From assembly GCF_963678635.1 (NCBI RefSeq), contig NC_087064.1, positions 25,090,189-25,154,188 of the forward strand: a stretch of 64,000 nt of DNA, written 5' to 3'. The notes under the pieces were generated by a model. The model saw nothing but the letters and a program-made list of their open reading frames with translations, had not been told where the DNA came from and ran no database searches. Below, piece after piece: positions 1 through 10,232 of this stretch (position 1 is its first letter; every line of letters begins with the position of its first letter). The stretch is from Symsagittifera roscoffensis. Taxonomy: Eukaryota > Xenacoelomorpha > Acoela > Convolutidae. The translations under genes were made by a program, and so were the position numbers.

Positions 1-736
1 CGCAACCAATATGCACCGCATCTTGTTCGAGCATCGCGTTGTGTCCGATTCGTCTGACCTTCAGCTCCTCTTGACCAATGTATATCCGGCCAATCTGATC
101 GTTCGCATCAGTTATGTGAGCTTTCGTGTAGTTATTGATGCCATCCACATTCATCAGGATCGGGTAAGGGCCATGGACATCGATATAATGTCCGTCCACT
201 TTCATCAGCCTCGGACCTCCCGTTGTGAGCAGCGCTCGCACTGCCCTGGAGTCCAGTTTGGGATCCTTCTCCTTCAGGTAGTCGGCATAGATGTCCAGGT
301 GGACTAGTGTAATCTCGGATGGTTCACTCAAGTTCTTGACCACCTGGTGCCCTGCGACTGAGATGATGGACATTATTTTGGTCCCCGCCTTCGTCATGCC
401 GAAAGTCTTACCAGATATAACGTTCAATTTTAGTCCCTGTTTCTTGGGTTCCTCTATGTCTTCTACTTTTGTCGTTTTACCCAGAACATTAAAACTTTCC
501 CGAAGGTCTGTGCTCCCCAGCTCCGACCTTACCCATTGCTCCACTTCTTTCGTGGCTAGGTCCTGTTTGACATTCTGCAGCGCTGTCCTTGCCGCCAGGC
601 CGTAATCCACCTTGAGTGGGCTAGACGACTCTGCTTCGAGGTTCGAGGCTACCAACTCGTCAGGCCATGTCTTAACCTTTTTGGTCGTGAAGGTGCTCGG
701 TGTCGTCTCCTTTCTCCGAGATTCGGCCTCGTTCAT
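1..736 (-). CDS. LTR retrotransposon pol, N-terminal part, runs off left edge
   Basis: The frame is open from an ATG at 736 to the window edge, about 245 codons with no stop. It contains a basic linker followed by GHYIDVHGPYPILMNVDG and then a stretch leading up to where a retropepsin would lie; the protease, RT and integrase must be beyond position 1. I recognise this as the pre-protease region of invertebrate Ty3-like pol proteins, from recall only. The ATG overlaps the last base of the gag stop as TGATG, and the frame is -1 relative to gag, so pol could be made by reinitiation or by frameshifting in the overlap. No disabling mutation is visible in the part present. Codon use is more GC-rich than in the repeats to the right, which fits a younger insertion. 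Confidence 0.75.
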   Translation of the reverse strand, partial: MNEAESRRKETTPSTFTTKKVKTWPDELVASNLEAESSSPLKVDYGLAARTALQNVKQDLATKEVEQWVRSELGSTDLRESFNVLGKTTKVEDIEEPKKQGLKLNVISGKTFGMTKAGTKIMSIISVAGHQVVKNLSEPSEITLVHLDIYADYLKEKDPKLDSRAVRALLTTGGPRLMKVDGHYIDVHGPYPILMNVDGINNYTKAHITDANDQIGRIYIGQEELKVRRIGHNAMLEQDAVHIGC

Positions 737-3240
737 CAGACGTGCTGACTGGCCTTGACACCCGAAAGCGCCTCTTCGTGGCGGGGATGTTTCGCGTCCG
801 CTACTGCGTCCCAAAACTGAGTACAATCAGACTTGAAGTGTCCCTCCAAATTACAGAAGAAACACTTCGGACCATATTTCATGATGAGCCCTCTGACGTA
901 CTCTTCATGATCCTCGTCGGTCGCGTCGGCGTCCTCGAGAAAGTAGCCTATGGCCTTCATGTTCTGTTTGTATGCAGAACACGCGGAAACGTGATGGTCC
1001 ATCGAGCCACAATTTGCACACGACCTCCTCTTGTCCATGTCATCGCGAGGTTTGTACCAACTGGAATTCGCACCAGTGTTTGTCCCGCTAAAGTTGCCAT
1101 AATTGCTGTAACGGTTTTGCGCCCTCGGTTTTATGAGTAAATACTCGCGTGACTTCTTACGCAAGTCGTCAGGCGTAGAAACCTGGTCAAGCGACAGGGT
1201 GAAGTGAGTGGCCAACATCGTCTTCAACTCCTCACTCCTTACTCCATCCATGAACTTCGAAGCAATCGCCAAGTTTCGCTGGGATATTCTCTCATCCGGT
1301 TTGCTTCTCCTCCTGAGCAATTCAAGGTCGTCCAAGAATTTATCTATTGATTCTTCATCTCTTTGACGCCTCTTCTCGAACTTCACCATAGCCTGGTGCC
1401 CTTGTACTCCAGAGCCGAAACGATTCAGCAGGATGTCGAATATCTTGCGAGCGCTGTCTCTCTCATTGGCTCTTTTCGCCATTACACAACTTAATGCAGT
1501 ACCCTCCAGGTTGCTCGTCAGCGCGCTGCACTCTTGTTTCTTGGAGAGATTCTCTTCCTCAAAGTGTAACTTCATCACCTCTATCCAAGTATCAATGCAG
1601 CCGTCAGACTCGTCTTTATATGACTTCGGCTTTTTCAGTGTCCTTCTTGACCTCTCTCCTCTCTCGGTTGACTTCGAGAGCTTGGTGATGAATGTTTCGA
1701 GAGATCTGTTCAGAGGCTCAAACATCGAGCCATACATCGTTGTGTCCTGTGAGACTGTGGTCAGATCTGGTACTGAACTGACTTGTGGCACGGTTGGCAA
1801 CCTTGTCTCCGGGGTGGCATCTGCCTCCGGCGGGACTGGATTCGTCCAGCCAGGCCCCTGCGGGGCTGCCCTTGGCCGCTCCTTGTTTCTAGGTTCGTAG
1901 TTCGTTCTCGAGCCTTGCTGGGCTCTGGCATTGCTGCCCGTACCATCTCCAACATTCGCATGGCGTGAGCGCTCCCTTGGGTTGGAATGCTCCTGCCAAC
2001 CACTCCCATTCAGGATCGCGTCAAGCTTCCGCATCATTAAGTCAGACTTTGCATCTAACCTCTTCTCCAGGCTAGTCATCGTGTGGGCGTAGGTACTATC
2101 ATGATCGTTCAACAATCGTTCGATCTCTCTGGTCATCCTAGCCTCTCTTTCGTATGACTCCTTGTTTGCCTGTGCCAGGTTCTCCGCCAGACATTGATCG
2201 GTGTTGCGAATCAACTGAGCTTGATCAACCCTCGCCTGCGACTTCACGTGCGTTAGTTCATCTCTCAGATTCTCTTGACCCTTGTGAGCTCTCTCATCAA
2301 CCTGATCTATTCTTTTAGTCATGTCCCGTCTCAGTTCATCCAGACCATTCATTACGCCAGCGAACATGTCACTTATGTCGCCAGTGGCCCCAAATGACGG
2401 GGTTAGTCCCAGAGAAGATGAGGTCAACTGCGGCTGCAGCCTGGTGCTTGATGACGCACCGCCTTTTTTCTTGCTCATGGACGTCATTAATCTGTCGAAG
2501 GTTGATGACGCTCCCATCGTTATCCCATCTGACATGGGCCTGGTCGGCGAGGCTGATGACGCCTTCCTGTTCTTATCGTTCCTTGGGCACGGTGTGAAGT
2601 TCACATCCGGATGGGACGTCTCCGGGTAGTCACAACTGGAAGTTAAACCTACAGTTGGTAGTGACGCCATGCGCTCGTCGTACAATGACTTCCAACTCTT
2701 CTTGGCCTTCGAGCCCGGTTGTTCTTCACTCGGGCTTATACTCGACATCATTGCGTTGTTGCTCTGCTTGGCCAGAGATGAGTGGGTACTAGCCGAATGT
2801 GAGTATTCTCCCCTCCACCTGTGACTTTTGGTCTCCGATTTGGACATTCCCTTGAATAAGACTTCCTCTCGCGGCTCGACCTCGGAACGCTCCGAGGTCT
2901 CCTCCGTCCTCTCGACTTCCTCCCGCTCGAGGTCCTCGCTCGGCTCAAAGTCGGGTCGAATGAGCGTCTGTTCTTCCTCGTCAAAGGGGTCCACAAGCGT
3001 TTCGCTCGCGGTTCCGGTTTCGGCGCTCCGCCTTTGATCGCCATCGAGGTTTTTCTCGCTCCTCAATCTCATTTCGCTCACTGAAAGATCAGGTTGACCT
3101 TTAGTCGATTCGTTCTCGGCAAACACGTCGGAGGCGCTGCTAAACGAGGACTGGCTACGCCTAGTTTTTAATTTTTGCGTGCTGCCTTTACTCAGCCTGG
3201 GAATCTTAGTAGTCGATCCTAACGAGTCCCTGCGCTGCAT
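736..3240 (-). CDS. gag: LTR retrotransposon Gag with two CCHC zinc knuckles
   Basis: An uninterrupted 834-residue frame. Residues 1-300 are polar, charged and Ser-rich. A helical region around 290-400 contains heptad-like stretches. Residues about 520-690 look like a retrotransposon gag/capsid domain (DTWIEVMKLHFEEEN, then a charged DEESIDKFLDDLELLRRR block). Two textbook CX2CX4HX4C knuckles follow at about 741-754 (CANCGSMDHHVSAC) and 793-806 (CFFCNLEGHFKSDC), which would bind genomic RNA during particle assembly. The start is the first ATG of the frame, preceded on the minus strand by a non-coding leader. It stops in TGATG, overlapping pol. At 834 residues it is long for a Ty3-type Gag, mainly because of the N-terminal half. 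The frame is intact, so the copy is probably recent. Confidence 0.85.
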   Translation of the reverse strand: MQRRDSLGSTTKIPRLSKGSTQKLKTRRSQSSFSSASDVFAENESTKGQPDLSVSEMRLRSEKNLDGDQRRSAETGTASETLVDPFDEEEQTLIRPDFEPSEDLEREEVERTEETSERSEVEPREEVLFKGMSKSETKSHRWRGEYSHSASTHSSLAKQSNNAMMSSISPSEEQPGSKAKKSWKSLYDERMASLPTVGLTSSCDYPETSHPDVNFTPCPRNDKNRKASSASPTRPMSDGITMGASSTFDRLMTSMSKKKGGASSSTRLQPQLTSSSLGLTPSFGATGDISDMFAGVMNGLDELRRDMTKRIDQVDERAHKGQENLRDELTHVKSQARVDQAQLIRNTDQCLAENLAQANKESYEREARMTREIERLLNDHDSTYAHTMTSLEKRLDAKSDLMMRKLDAILNGSGWQEHSNPRERSRHANVGDGTGSNARAQQGSRTNYEPRNKERPRAAPQGPGWTNPVPPEADATPETRLPTVPQVSSVPDLTTVSQDTTMYGSMFEPLNRSLETFITKLSKSTERGERSRRTLKKPKSYKDESDGCIDTWIEVMKLHFEEENLSKKQECSALTSNLEGTALSCVMAKRANERDSARKIFDILLNRFGSGVQGHQAMVKFEKRRQRDEESIDKFLDDLELLRRRSKPDERISQRNLAIASKFMDGVRSEELKTMLATHFTLSLDQVSTPDDLRKKSREYLLIKPRAQNRYSNYGNFSGTNTGANSSWYKPRDDMDKRRSCANCGSMDHHVSACSAYKQNMKAIGYFLEDADATDEDHEEYVRGLIMKYGPKCFFCNLEGHFKSDCTQFWDAVADAKHPRHEEALSGVKASQHV

Positions 3241-3654
3241 GCTTTGTTACAAAAACAATTTTCGTATGATTTAATGGCGATGCACACGTACCGCAAACAA
3301 ATTCAAGTTAAATTACTTAACGCTGCCTCCTCGATCTCGTAAGTATCAAGAGTGTCTCTTAGATTTCTCAATGACAATATTAGTGACTCCGTTAGAGTTA
3401 CACACACACAGGGCCTGCTCAGTATTGATATAATGCTAGCTCAACCCTGTCGTATATTATAACAGTATCACAAAATTTTCACAAGATATAATCAACACAC
3501 CAATCACAATAGATAATCAGATAAGAATATCCTACAGGTGACAGCGACCTTTTGTCAGTATCAATTTATCGCCACACAATTTATCAAGTCACTGCTTTGT
3601 TAAAATTAAACAATCTTTGATAAAAGCAGTGATGACTCAGAAACAGATCAATAA
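3241..3654 (-). other. Retrotransposon 5' leader, no gene seen
   Basis: AT-rich sequence between the tandem repeats and the gag ATG. It has no open frame of note and contains a short CA run at 3402-3411. By position it is the untranslated leader of the minus-strand element. Confidence 0.5.
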
Positions 3655-4015
3655 AACTTAGTCTTAAAGAAAAAGACTTCCCTCAATCGGAACGATCCGA
3701 AAGAACAAAGCCCAGGACACAGTCTTCTCAAGTGAGTGTGTATTTGCCTAATACACCCACCGAGGTCTTCTTTTAGGTGCCCTGCGATTGCCCGAGCTGT
3801 CCTATTAAGTGGCTCAAGGCAACCTCTGATCGAAAATTTCTAAAGTCTATGAAAAAGCTCTCCCACACCCGGACTGCTCCAAGTGCACGAGAGTAGGGAA
3901 CAACTTTTCTTCTCAAGTGAGTGTGTATTTGCCTAATACACTCACCGAGGTATTCCTTTATTTGTTCCCGGATTGCCCGAACTTTCCTATTAAGTAGCTC
4001 AAGGCAACCACACAA
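3655..4015. repeat. 185-bp tandem repeat in retroelement leader, about two copies
   Basis: The block around 3728 (tcaagtgagtgtgtatttgc, then the cctaatacac and caccgaggt words) recurs at 3913, exactly 185 bp later. Similarity extends on both sides: 'aaaaagact..cc' upstream, and 'gattgcccgag..t..cctattaagt' with 'ctcaaggcaacc' downstream. It lies between gag and the presumed primer site, so it is a leader repeat. Confidence 0.75.
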
Positions 4016-4076
4016 CCAAAATCACAATAAAAAAACATTTTTTGTTCGGGTACTTCTGATACACCCGATCTAGAAT

Positions 4077-4092
4077 CCAAAGTTGATCACCA
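4077..4092 (-). promoter_or_regulatory. Possible primer-binding site of the minus-strand retroelement
   Basis: On the minus strand this reads TGGTGATCAACTTTGG. It begins with TGG, as required to pair with a tRNA CCA end, and lies about 840 bp upstream of gag. I could not match it to a particular tRNA, and no clear TG...CA LTR edge abuts it, so the call is weak. Confidence 0.25.
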
Positions 4093-6235
4093 ATTTCCGG
4101 GTCAAAATGGGCTCTTATGATCCTAATAAGCGCGCCAAATATCCTAATATGATTTAAATTAAATGGATATTTTCCTTTTCCCCAATTGCCACAGAAGATT
4201 TCCTCAAGTTTCTAACTTTGGGTTGTTTAGAAGGTTTAAGACACTCCGGAGGGTTACTTCGGAGGGTTGTTAAGACACTTAGCCTACTTCGGAGGGTACC
4301 TTAATCACCCAAGTCACTTCGGAGGGTCCCCCTAAATTTACTAAGGAGGGTCAATAAGATGCTTAATATGCTCCGGAGGGTTACTTCGGAGGGTACCTCC
4401 AAAATTTTCAAATTTCTGAACTTCACTCAGATGGGCCTTCAATTAACTTCAGGAAGCGTCAAAACAAGCTAAACTCTCTATCAGGGGGGCTGTCTTAACT
4501 TCTTTGGATAACCTCGTGGAAATTTTCCACTAAGGAGGGTTCCTCAAAAATCAGGAAAAAAAAATTATGTCACCGCAACAAAGTCTCCAAAAGCGGTCTA
4601 CCTGACTTAAAACTAGGTTGGCTGACACGGTCAACCTTCCCAGTTGAATAAAAAGATGTTTTGATAAAATTTTCTGCCGCTCGGAGGGTTACCTGTAATT
4701 TGGACCCTCCGAACCAACAAATTCTAAAAAATATTCTTTTCCGAGATTATCAACCCAAAAACGGTCGACTTATGGTACCAAAATTATCCCGATCGGATGA
4801 CTAGTCTTTGAGAAATTGCCAAAAACGTGTTTGTCCAAATGGCCTTTTTTCACCACCTATATAGGTTCTGAGAAACTTTTTCCGCAATTCCTATCGAAAG
4901 TGCCTAAAAATTATTGAAACGAGCGTAATAGCCCTGTACGGCACTGGAATAGTGCAAAAAACCGGATCAAAATTGGTTTGGAGACAAAAATTTGGCCAAT
5001 AACTATCAAATTTGGACCCTCCGATTCCTTCTTTTTCCGATCCTTAAGTCGTTAGCTCTATCTACGGAGCTGATCGGAGGGTTACTCAAGAATTTCTCTA
5101 GTAACCGAGCACGTTATGCTAGCACGCTCCTAACGCAAAAAATTTTATTGCTCTAACTCTAAAAACTCAAAAACTCGATCCCCAAAACAGATTGACAAAA
5201 TCCAGAAAATTATCGAATTTTTGACCGAAAAATTTTGGTTTTTTCCAACTTCTACTGAGTCTTTTCTCACGCGGTTTCTTTAGTTAGGGGGATCGAACTA
5301 CGTAGCTACTCCCTATATAAAAGCTTTTTGTTGTTCGGAAAAGCTCGGATATCCAAAAATTTGGGGGTCTACAGTTTGATCGAAAATCGATGATTTTCGA
5401 CAAAATTGGGTGTTTTTTGGGTCTAATTTAGGAGATAAGTAATATGTAATAAGGATAATAACCTATTAGTAGTCGTTAATGAATAGTACTATACCCTCCT
5501 TTGCACCAAAAAACCCGAATTAAGACCCTTAACTCGGAAATTTGTAATCGATGGAGGGTACAATCGGACCGCGCCAATCGTGCCCCCCACCACTTAAGTC
5601 TTAATGAAATAGTACCCGAAAGATACTAAAATTGCTTCAACGATACCCAACAGTCGTTGCGGATGTTGTCCCTGATGTCCCTGTTGAGTGTGGAACACGT
5701 TGATCAGCTTGCCACTCTACCCTCCGGCCACCGGCAAAATCACCATTAACGTGCTTAAACACTCAAATTACACTCGAGGGAGGGTATCCAACCCTTCACC
5801 AAAACACACAATCTTTCTATCAGAAACGATATAAATCAATCTGAAACAACAACAAATAGGAAGGTCAGATCACATCTCGTCCGGAAATAACATATAAACT
5901 GTCACTTTATGTTTTTTACTGTTTTTGGTCTTTTTTGGAATTTTTACTGTTTTATGTATTTTTTTGTTTTCAAATAATTTTATTTTTGGCTTTTTCTTGG
6001 TTATGCACTATTTTTTATTGGTTTTACGCTTTCTTTTTAATTGTTTTTGGTCCTGGAACCTCGGGACAAGCGGGCTCTAGATTTCCCACCTAACCCTCCG
6101 GCCCCCGGATTTTTCGGTGTTAACTAAGTTAAAAAGCTAAATAGTACTAGACGGAGGGTACGCACCTTCCCCCTAGTACAATAACGGTCATTAAGGCCTC
6201 TAACTCGGGCATACGCCCGGAGCGGAGGGTTCGTC
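4093..6235. repeat. Non-coding region with dispersed CGGAGGGT words, possible long LTR
   Basis: No open frame of interest. The word CGGAGGGT or a one-base variant occurs repeatedly in direct orientation (for example 4247, 4260, 4290, 4320, 4373, 4387, 4682, about 5073, 6154, 6224) and as ACCCTCCG in the opposite sense (about 4705, 5023, 5721, 6092). Its position upstream of the leader makes it a candidate for the element's LTR, but I cannot place LTR termini, and the other LTR is outside the window. Confidence 0.4.
5430..5945. repeat. Diverged repeat with a second copy at about 17790-18330
   Basis: Collinear similarity to a segment inside array unit 2. Shared blocks include 'aatagtactatacccctcc'-like text, 'cccgaattaag', 'ggaaat.tgtaat', 'aacgatacccaac', 'gatataaat', 'gaccacatctcgtc' and a tail rich in 'ttttttactgtttttg'. 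It is old, because many differences separate the copies. Nature unknown, possibly LTR-derived. Confidence 0.55.
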
Positions 6236-6760
6236 GCTGAAACGCTTGCTGATCATGATGGTCTTATGCCTTTGACAGGCCCACCCAGGAGCGCCATAAA
6301 AACGTCTATGTAACATTCGCCCAAATACTACACAGCGACGGAGCGTAGAAAAAGTACCTATTAACGACTGCCAGGCGTCAGTTACCTTAATCCTACTCGT
6401 TTTTCACCGTCTCGACCTTGCCAGTTGATTTTCTGGTCTGTCTAGGGCAAAGTAAAAAGTTACCATTTTTAGGCCATCAGTCAAACGACTTTTGATCAGC
6501 TTTCGTTTACATGCGAACACAACCACATAGCTGAGTCTCGGATCCTCAGACTACGTGATTGTCATTAAAAACACGGCTCGAACAACCTATTTTAATATGT
6601 TTTTGTGTGACAGTTCTATATTAAATCCATTGGAGATGGATTGACCCTTTCCTCTTTCTAGCTACTCATATTCTCAAATATCAAACAATAACGGTGTTAA
6701 TTAAGAGATCTATGACATTCCAGTAGCTATAAAGTTAGTTTATACAGTCCCTTCACATAG
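6236..6760. repeat. Dispersed repeat, left copy (partner at 53607-54030)
   Basis: Shares collinear blocks with the region just right of the Maverick array, in the same orientation: 'tttgctgatcatgat', 'cccaggagcgcca', 'cacagcg', 'ccagttgat.tt.tggtct', 'catgc', and 'ggattgac.ctttct' followed by 'agctactcata'. No coding capacity was seen. Confidence 0.6.
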
Positions 6761-7376
6761 AACAGTCTCTGGGGGACCAAGCCTCCGCTCCCGTAATATT
6801 CCTGCGATAACGCTCTTAACTCTTCTAATTTGCGTCCCGGGAGGGTTCCGTGGTATATTTCTTCCCCCACTGAAGCTTCCTTCTCCACCAATATCTGTTG
6901 ACAAGTGTCTTATCGTGCGTTGTTGCCACGATAAGAGGCTTCGTATTTTTCCGTTTCTTGTACGATTGTTTTTCACAATATGTCGTTGTTCTGAATTTCG
7001 TCACTTTTTCAGTCAAAATGGCCATTTTTCGTATTTCTGAGAAATATTCTTCTTCCAATCGAAATTTTAAAAATAAAAATTCTAGAATATTCCGACCCTC
7101 CGTCGCAATACTTTTTCGTCAATAAGGCCTTTAGTCGTTCTTTTTTACGTCGCCGGAAGGTTGTGCTGTGTCATCTGGCAGAATGGCACATAGTAAGTTG
7201 AACCGAAATGAAACTTTTGAAAGAAACGAAGCTCAATTATCAGTCGAAAGAGCAGATAAACTTGTTTCTATACAATGCAACGCTGCGTCACTTGATAATA
7301 CTGATCATAATGATTATTTAGCGGATTTTGAGATTGTGTAAAATGAATAGTCTTCAACCTTGGTAGTTTCGAGCAA
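6761..7376. other. Non-coding stretch with old repeat similarity
   Basis: Only short frames. The part 7030-7180 ('ttctagaatattcc', 'ccctccgtcgcaat') resembles 55130-55240 and more weakly 8520-8640, so it probably belongs to the same repeat family as the preceding feature. Confidence 0.4.
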
Positions 7377-8175
7377 TGTAACATTCGCCCGGAAGTACAT
7401 ATCGACGGAAAATAAAGCTAGGTTCTAAAACGACTGGCTAGCGTCTTCTAAACACAGCTCTACATGCTTTCACCGTCTCTGCCAAACCCCAGTTCTTTTG
7501 GTGGTCTTTCTATAATCGAATCGACAAAAAAAAAACGTTACTATTTCCGGCTTCGATCGGAACGCTCTAATTAACTGAATTACATGCAAAAATAGGGAGC
7601 TCATGGCTGGGTCTCAGTATACCCAGACCACGAGGTCACTCCTAAAAACAGGGCTACTATTATTTATTTTATTACTATTGTTTTTGTTTAGTAGATGAAA
7701 ATCATCATCTCCATCGAAGATTGACCAACCCTTTCCCTCAACTCCTAGTTTCTGTAACATTCGCCCGGAAGAACACCCAGGAACGCCATAAAAACATCTA
7801 TGTAACATTCGCCCGGAAGTACATATCGACGGAAAATAAAGCTAAGCTATAAAACGACTGGCCAGCGTCTAAACTAAGCTCTACATGCTTTTCACTGTCT
7901 CAACCAAAGCCAGTTCATTTGGTGGTCTTTCTAACATCGGGTCGACAAAAACGTTACCGCTTTCGGCTTCGGTCAAAACACTCTTATCAACTTAATTACA
8001 TGCAAAATTAGTGAGCTCATGGCTGGGTCTCAGTATCCCCAGACCACGAGGTCACTCCTAAAAACAGGGCTACTACTACCTATTATATTACTATTGTTTT
8101 TTTGTTCAGTAGATAAAAATCATCATCTCCATCGAAGATGGATCAACCCCTTCCCCTAACTCCTAGCTTTTCATT
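7377..8175. repeat. 424-bp tandem duplication of the dispersed repeat
   Basis: 'tgtaacattcgcccggaagt' starts at 7377 and again at 7801, and the following 370 bp match closely, including 'gagctcatggctgggtctca' and a cccagaccacgagg block. A partial third start occurs at 7753 ('ctgtaacattcgcccggaag'). Parts are related to 6236-6760. Confidence 0.85.
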
Positions 8176-8189
8176 GTCATAAAAGGAAT

Positions 8190-9030
8190 TCAGATGTTTA
8201 ATAAATTGAAATCAAGACAAAACCGGGAAGCTAAAAGTTTGAATAAAAGAGTTTCAGTTCAACTCCCGAGACCCCTCCTGATTCCTGAATCCGGGTAAAT
8301 GACGTCCTTATCTGCCTTCCGGAAGACTGTCTTCTACCCTTCATCGTTGTTGTTAACGGCCTCGCAACTAATGTAGCGTCACAATAGTTGCAACTCGGAG
8401 CGGTCTTTGCTAACTCTGCAATTCTTATTGTTTTTCAATCACAATTCTCCTAGTTGTCGCTATCGCAACTATTGTTGTTCTGATTTTACTCTAGTTTTCT
8501 CCAAAATGGTCTTTTTTGACGCTTCTCAGATTTATTACGTCATCACTTCGAATTTTTAAAACTTCAAAATACCAGAATATCTTGAACTTCACCGTTTGAC
8601 TAATCGTCCCAATAACGTTGTTAATCTCTTAAAACCGTCAATTCGGAAGGTTAGCTGCGAAAATTTCGAATCCATCCAATCTGCAGTTTTGTCCATTCTG
8701 GTCGAATGTCACATTCTCATAATCTGGAAACGAAATTGAATGTTATTATTTTAATTCAAGACATCTCCAGGAAGCAAGAAGTTTGTTAAAATAATGTTTA
8801 AGTTCTCTGCCTATACCCTTCCGGATTCTGGAATCGGCAGGAATAACGTCCTTATTTTTCACCGGAAGGCTGGACACGTCGTCCCAATACCCTTCCTGGT
8901 TCTCTTGAACTGCTATGTAACGATTGTAACTGCACAATCATTACAACTTGGAATGGTCTTCCAACAATAATTTCAATTGCTTTTTCAATTTGTATCGTTC
9001 ACCTCGTCTATTTCAACGAATATAGTTGTT
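8190..9030. repeat. Two diverged copies of a 500-bp repeat at the array's left edge
   Basis: 8250-8480 and 8800-9030 share order and wording: 'cccttccggattctg', 'acgtccttat', 'ccggaag', 'tgtagcg/tgtaacg', 'aatggtctt', 'tttttcaat', 'tcgtct'. The second copy overlaps the start of array unit 1. There is no convincing coding frame. Confidence 0.55.
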
Positions 9031-9782
9031 GTCTCTGAGAAACTTGTTGTTGTTGACAACAGAATTTACAAAATGCATGAAATAACTTTCATCCACGTCA
9101 TAGCGTTTCACTGCAAAAAACAGATGGCATCAATTTTAGTTGAATTGTGAAGATTAGACAATTTGTTGCATGTATAGATTTCCGTGGTGATTTTAGTTAG
9201 TGGCTTCAGAGACACTTAACCATTTATTTAGAAAAGCTTGAGTAGAGAGTATGTTTAATATTCCTGCATGATTGTTTTTAATCAATTAACAAGACTGATC
9301 TTTTTGTGATGACATGAAAGGCTTGGGTAATCTCTTGAAGAGGGAGATTATTTCATTGTTCCTTCTAACCACCGAGTTCCTTAATTTTAATATTGAGGAC
9401 CAATAACAACTAAATTTCCGAAGGGAAGAAGCATAGTAGGATAATTTTAGTTTGTTGGTTGGCAGGACCTAGGAGAAAAAATTTTTAAATCGTGACATAG
9501 ACGTTAGAAGTCAGAAAAAATGTTTTATCTGAAGTCATATCCTCGAAAGTGCAGATTAGTGAAGGAATTTGGAAGACTGTGATAGTGTTCACAGAGGCAG
9601 GTTCATTTTCAAGTAGTTTTCTGCAGAAATTTTTCAAGTAGTTTTCTGCAAAAATTGTTTTTCAATTTGCTTATTTTACTATGACTCAATTTGTTTATCT
9701 TACAATTTGCCTATTTTACTATTTTACTAAGCAGGTTGAACCTGAATCATTCTTCATCTGATTTCACAGATGAAGAGTGATT
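8878..9782. other. Non-coding part of unit 1, nearly identical to 15811-16688
   Basis: No convincing gene. It matches the start of unit 2 almost base for base, apart from scattered substitutions and one short duplication of 'tttctgca.aaattttt' near 9620-9660 that unit 2 lacks. Confidence 0.7.
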
Positions 9783-10232
9783 TCATAGCTCAGGAGGGTT
9801 GATGAATTGCATAGCTGTTTTCATAAAAGTTTCTTGCAACACGTAGATAGCTATTCTGACGCTGTTGGAAGCAGTCCTCCAACACTTCTGCTCTTCTACT
9901 CTTTGGTTACAACAAGGTAGAGGATCAACGTTAGTTTCTCCGTTTCGGCAGAAGCTGTTGTGGAGGCACAACGTCACGTTTCTCTCCAAGTCTTCCTTCA
10001 ACATCTCTTCTTTTCCCCTTCCGTCACCTTCACTTGTTCTAGAAGTTCTCTTCACTGCGGTGGTTACTGTATTCCGATGAGTTAAAAAAGCTCGTTTAAA
10101 AACTCCTGCTCCAAGTCCAGCTGATACGCACTGTACATTCAGCTGTGCTTCGACATATATTTCGTGGCATACTCGTACAACCATGCAGTCACATTGGCTC
10201 TGAACCATGGCATCAGTCGTCTTCTGACCCAT
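9783..10232 (-). pseudogene. Gene X, 149-codon frame, truncated copy in unit 1
   Basis: Open frame beginning MGQKTTDAM and ending FINPPEL, Cys-rich (several C-x-C and C-x8-10-C spacings), not recognised. Unit 2 carries the same frame at 16690-17139, and there it is preceded by a longer frame. Seven of the eight base differences I counted between the copies change the residue in this frame, so I see no sign of purifying selection. In unit 1 the upstream part of the gene is missing: sequence switches from 'cacgttgtctcaaa' directly to 'gtgtgtgggtttaacc'. It may be a host-gene fragment or element cargo. Confidence 0.4.

Noticed and set aside
1-605. Plus-strand frames 11-307 and 291-605
   Set aside because: Antisense to the continuous pol frame on the minus strand.
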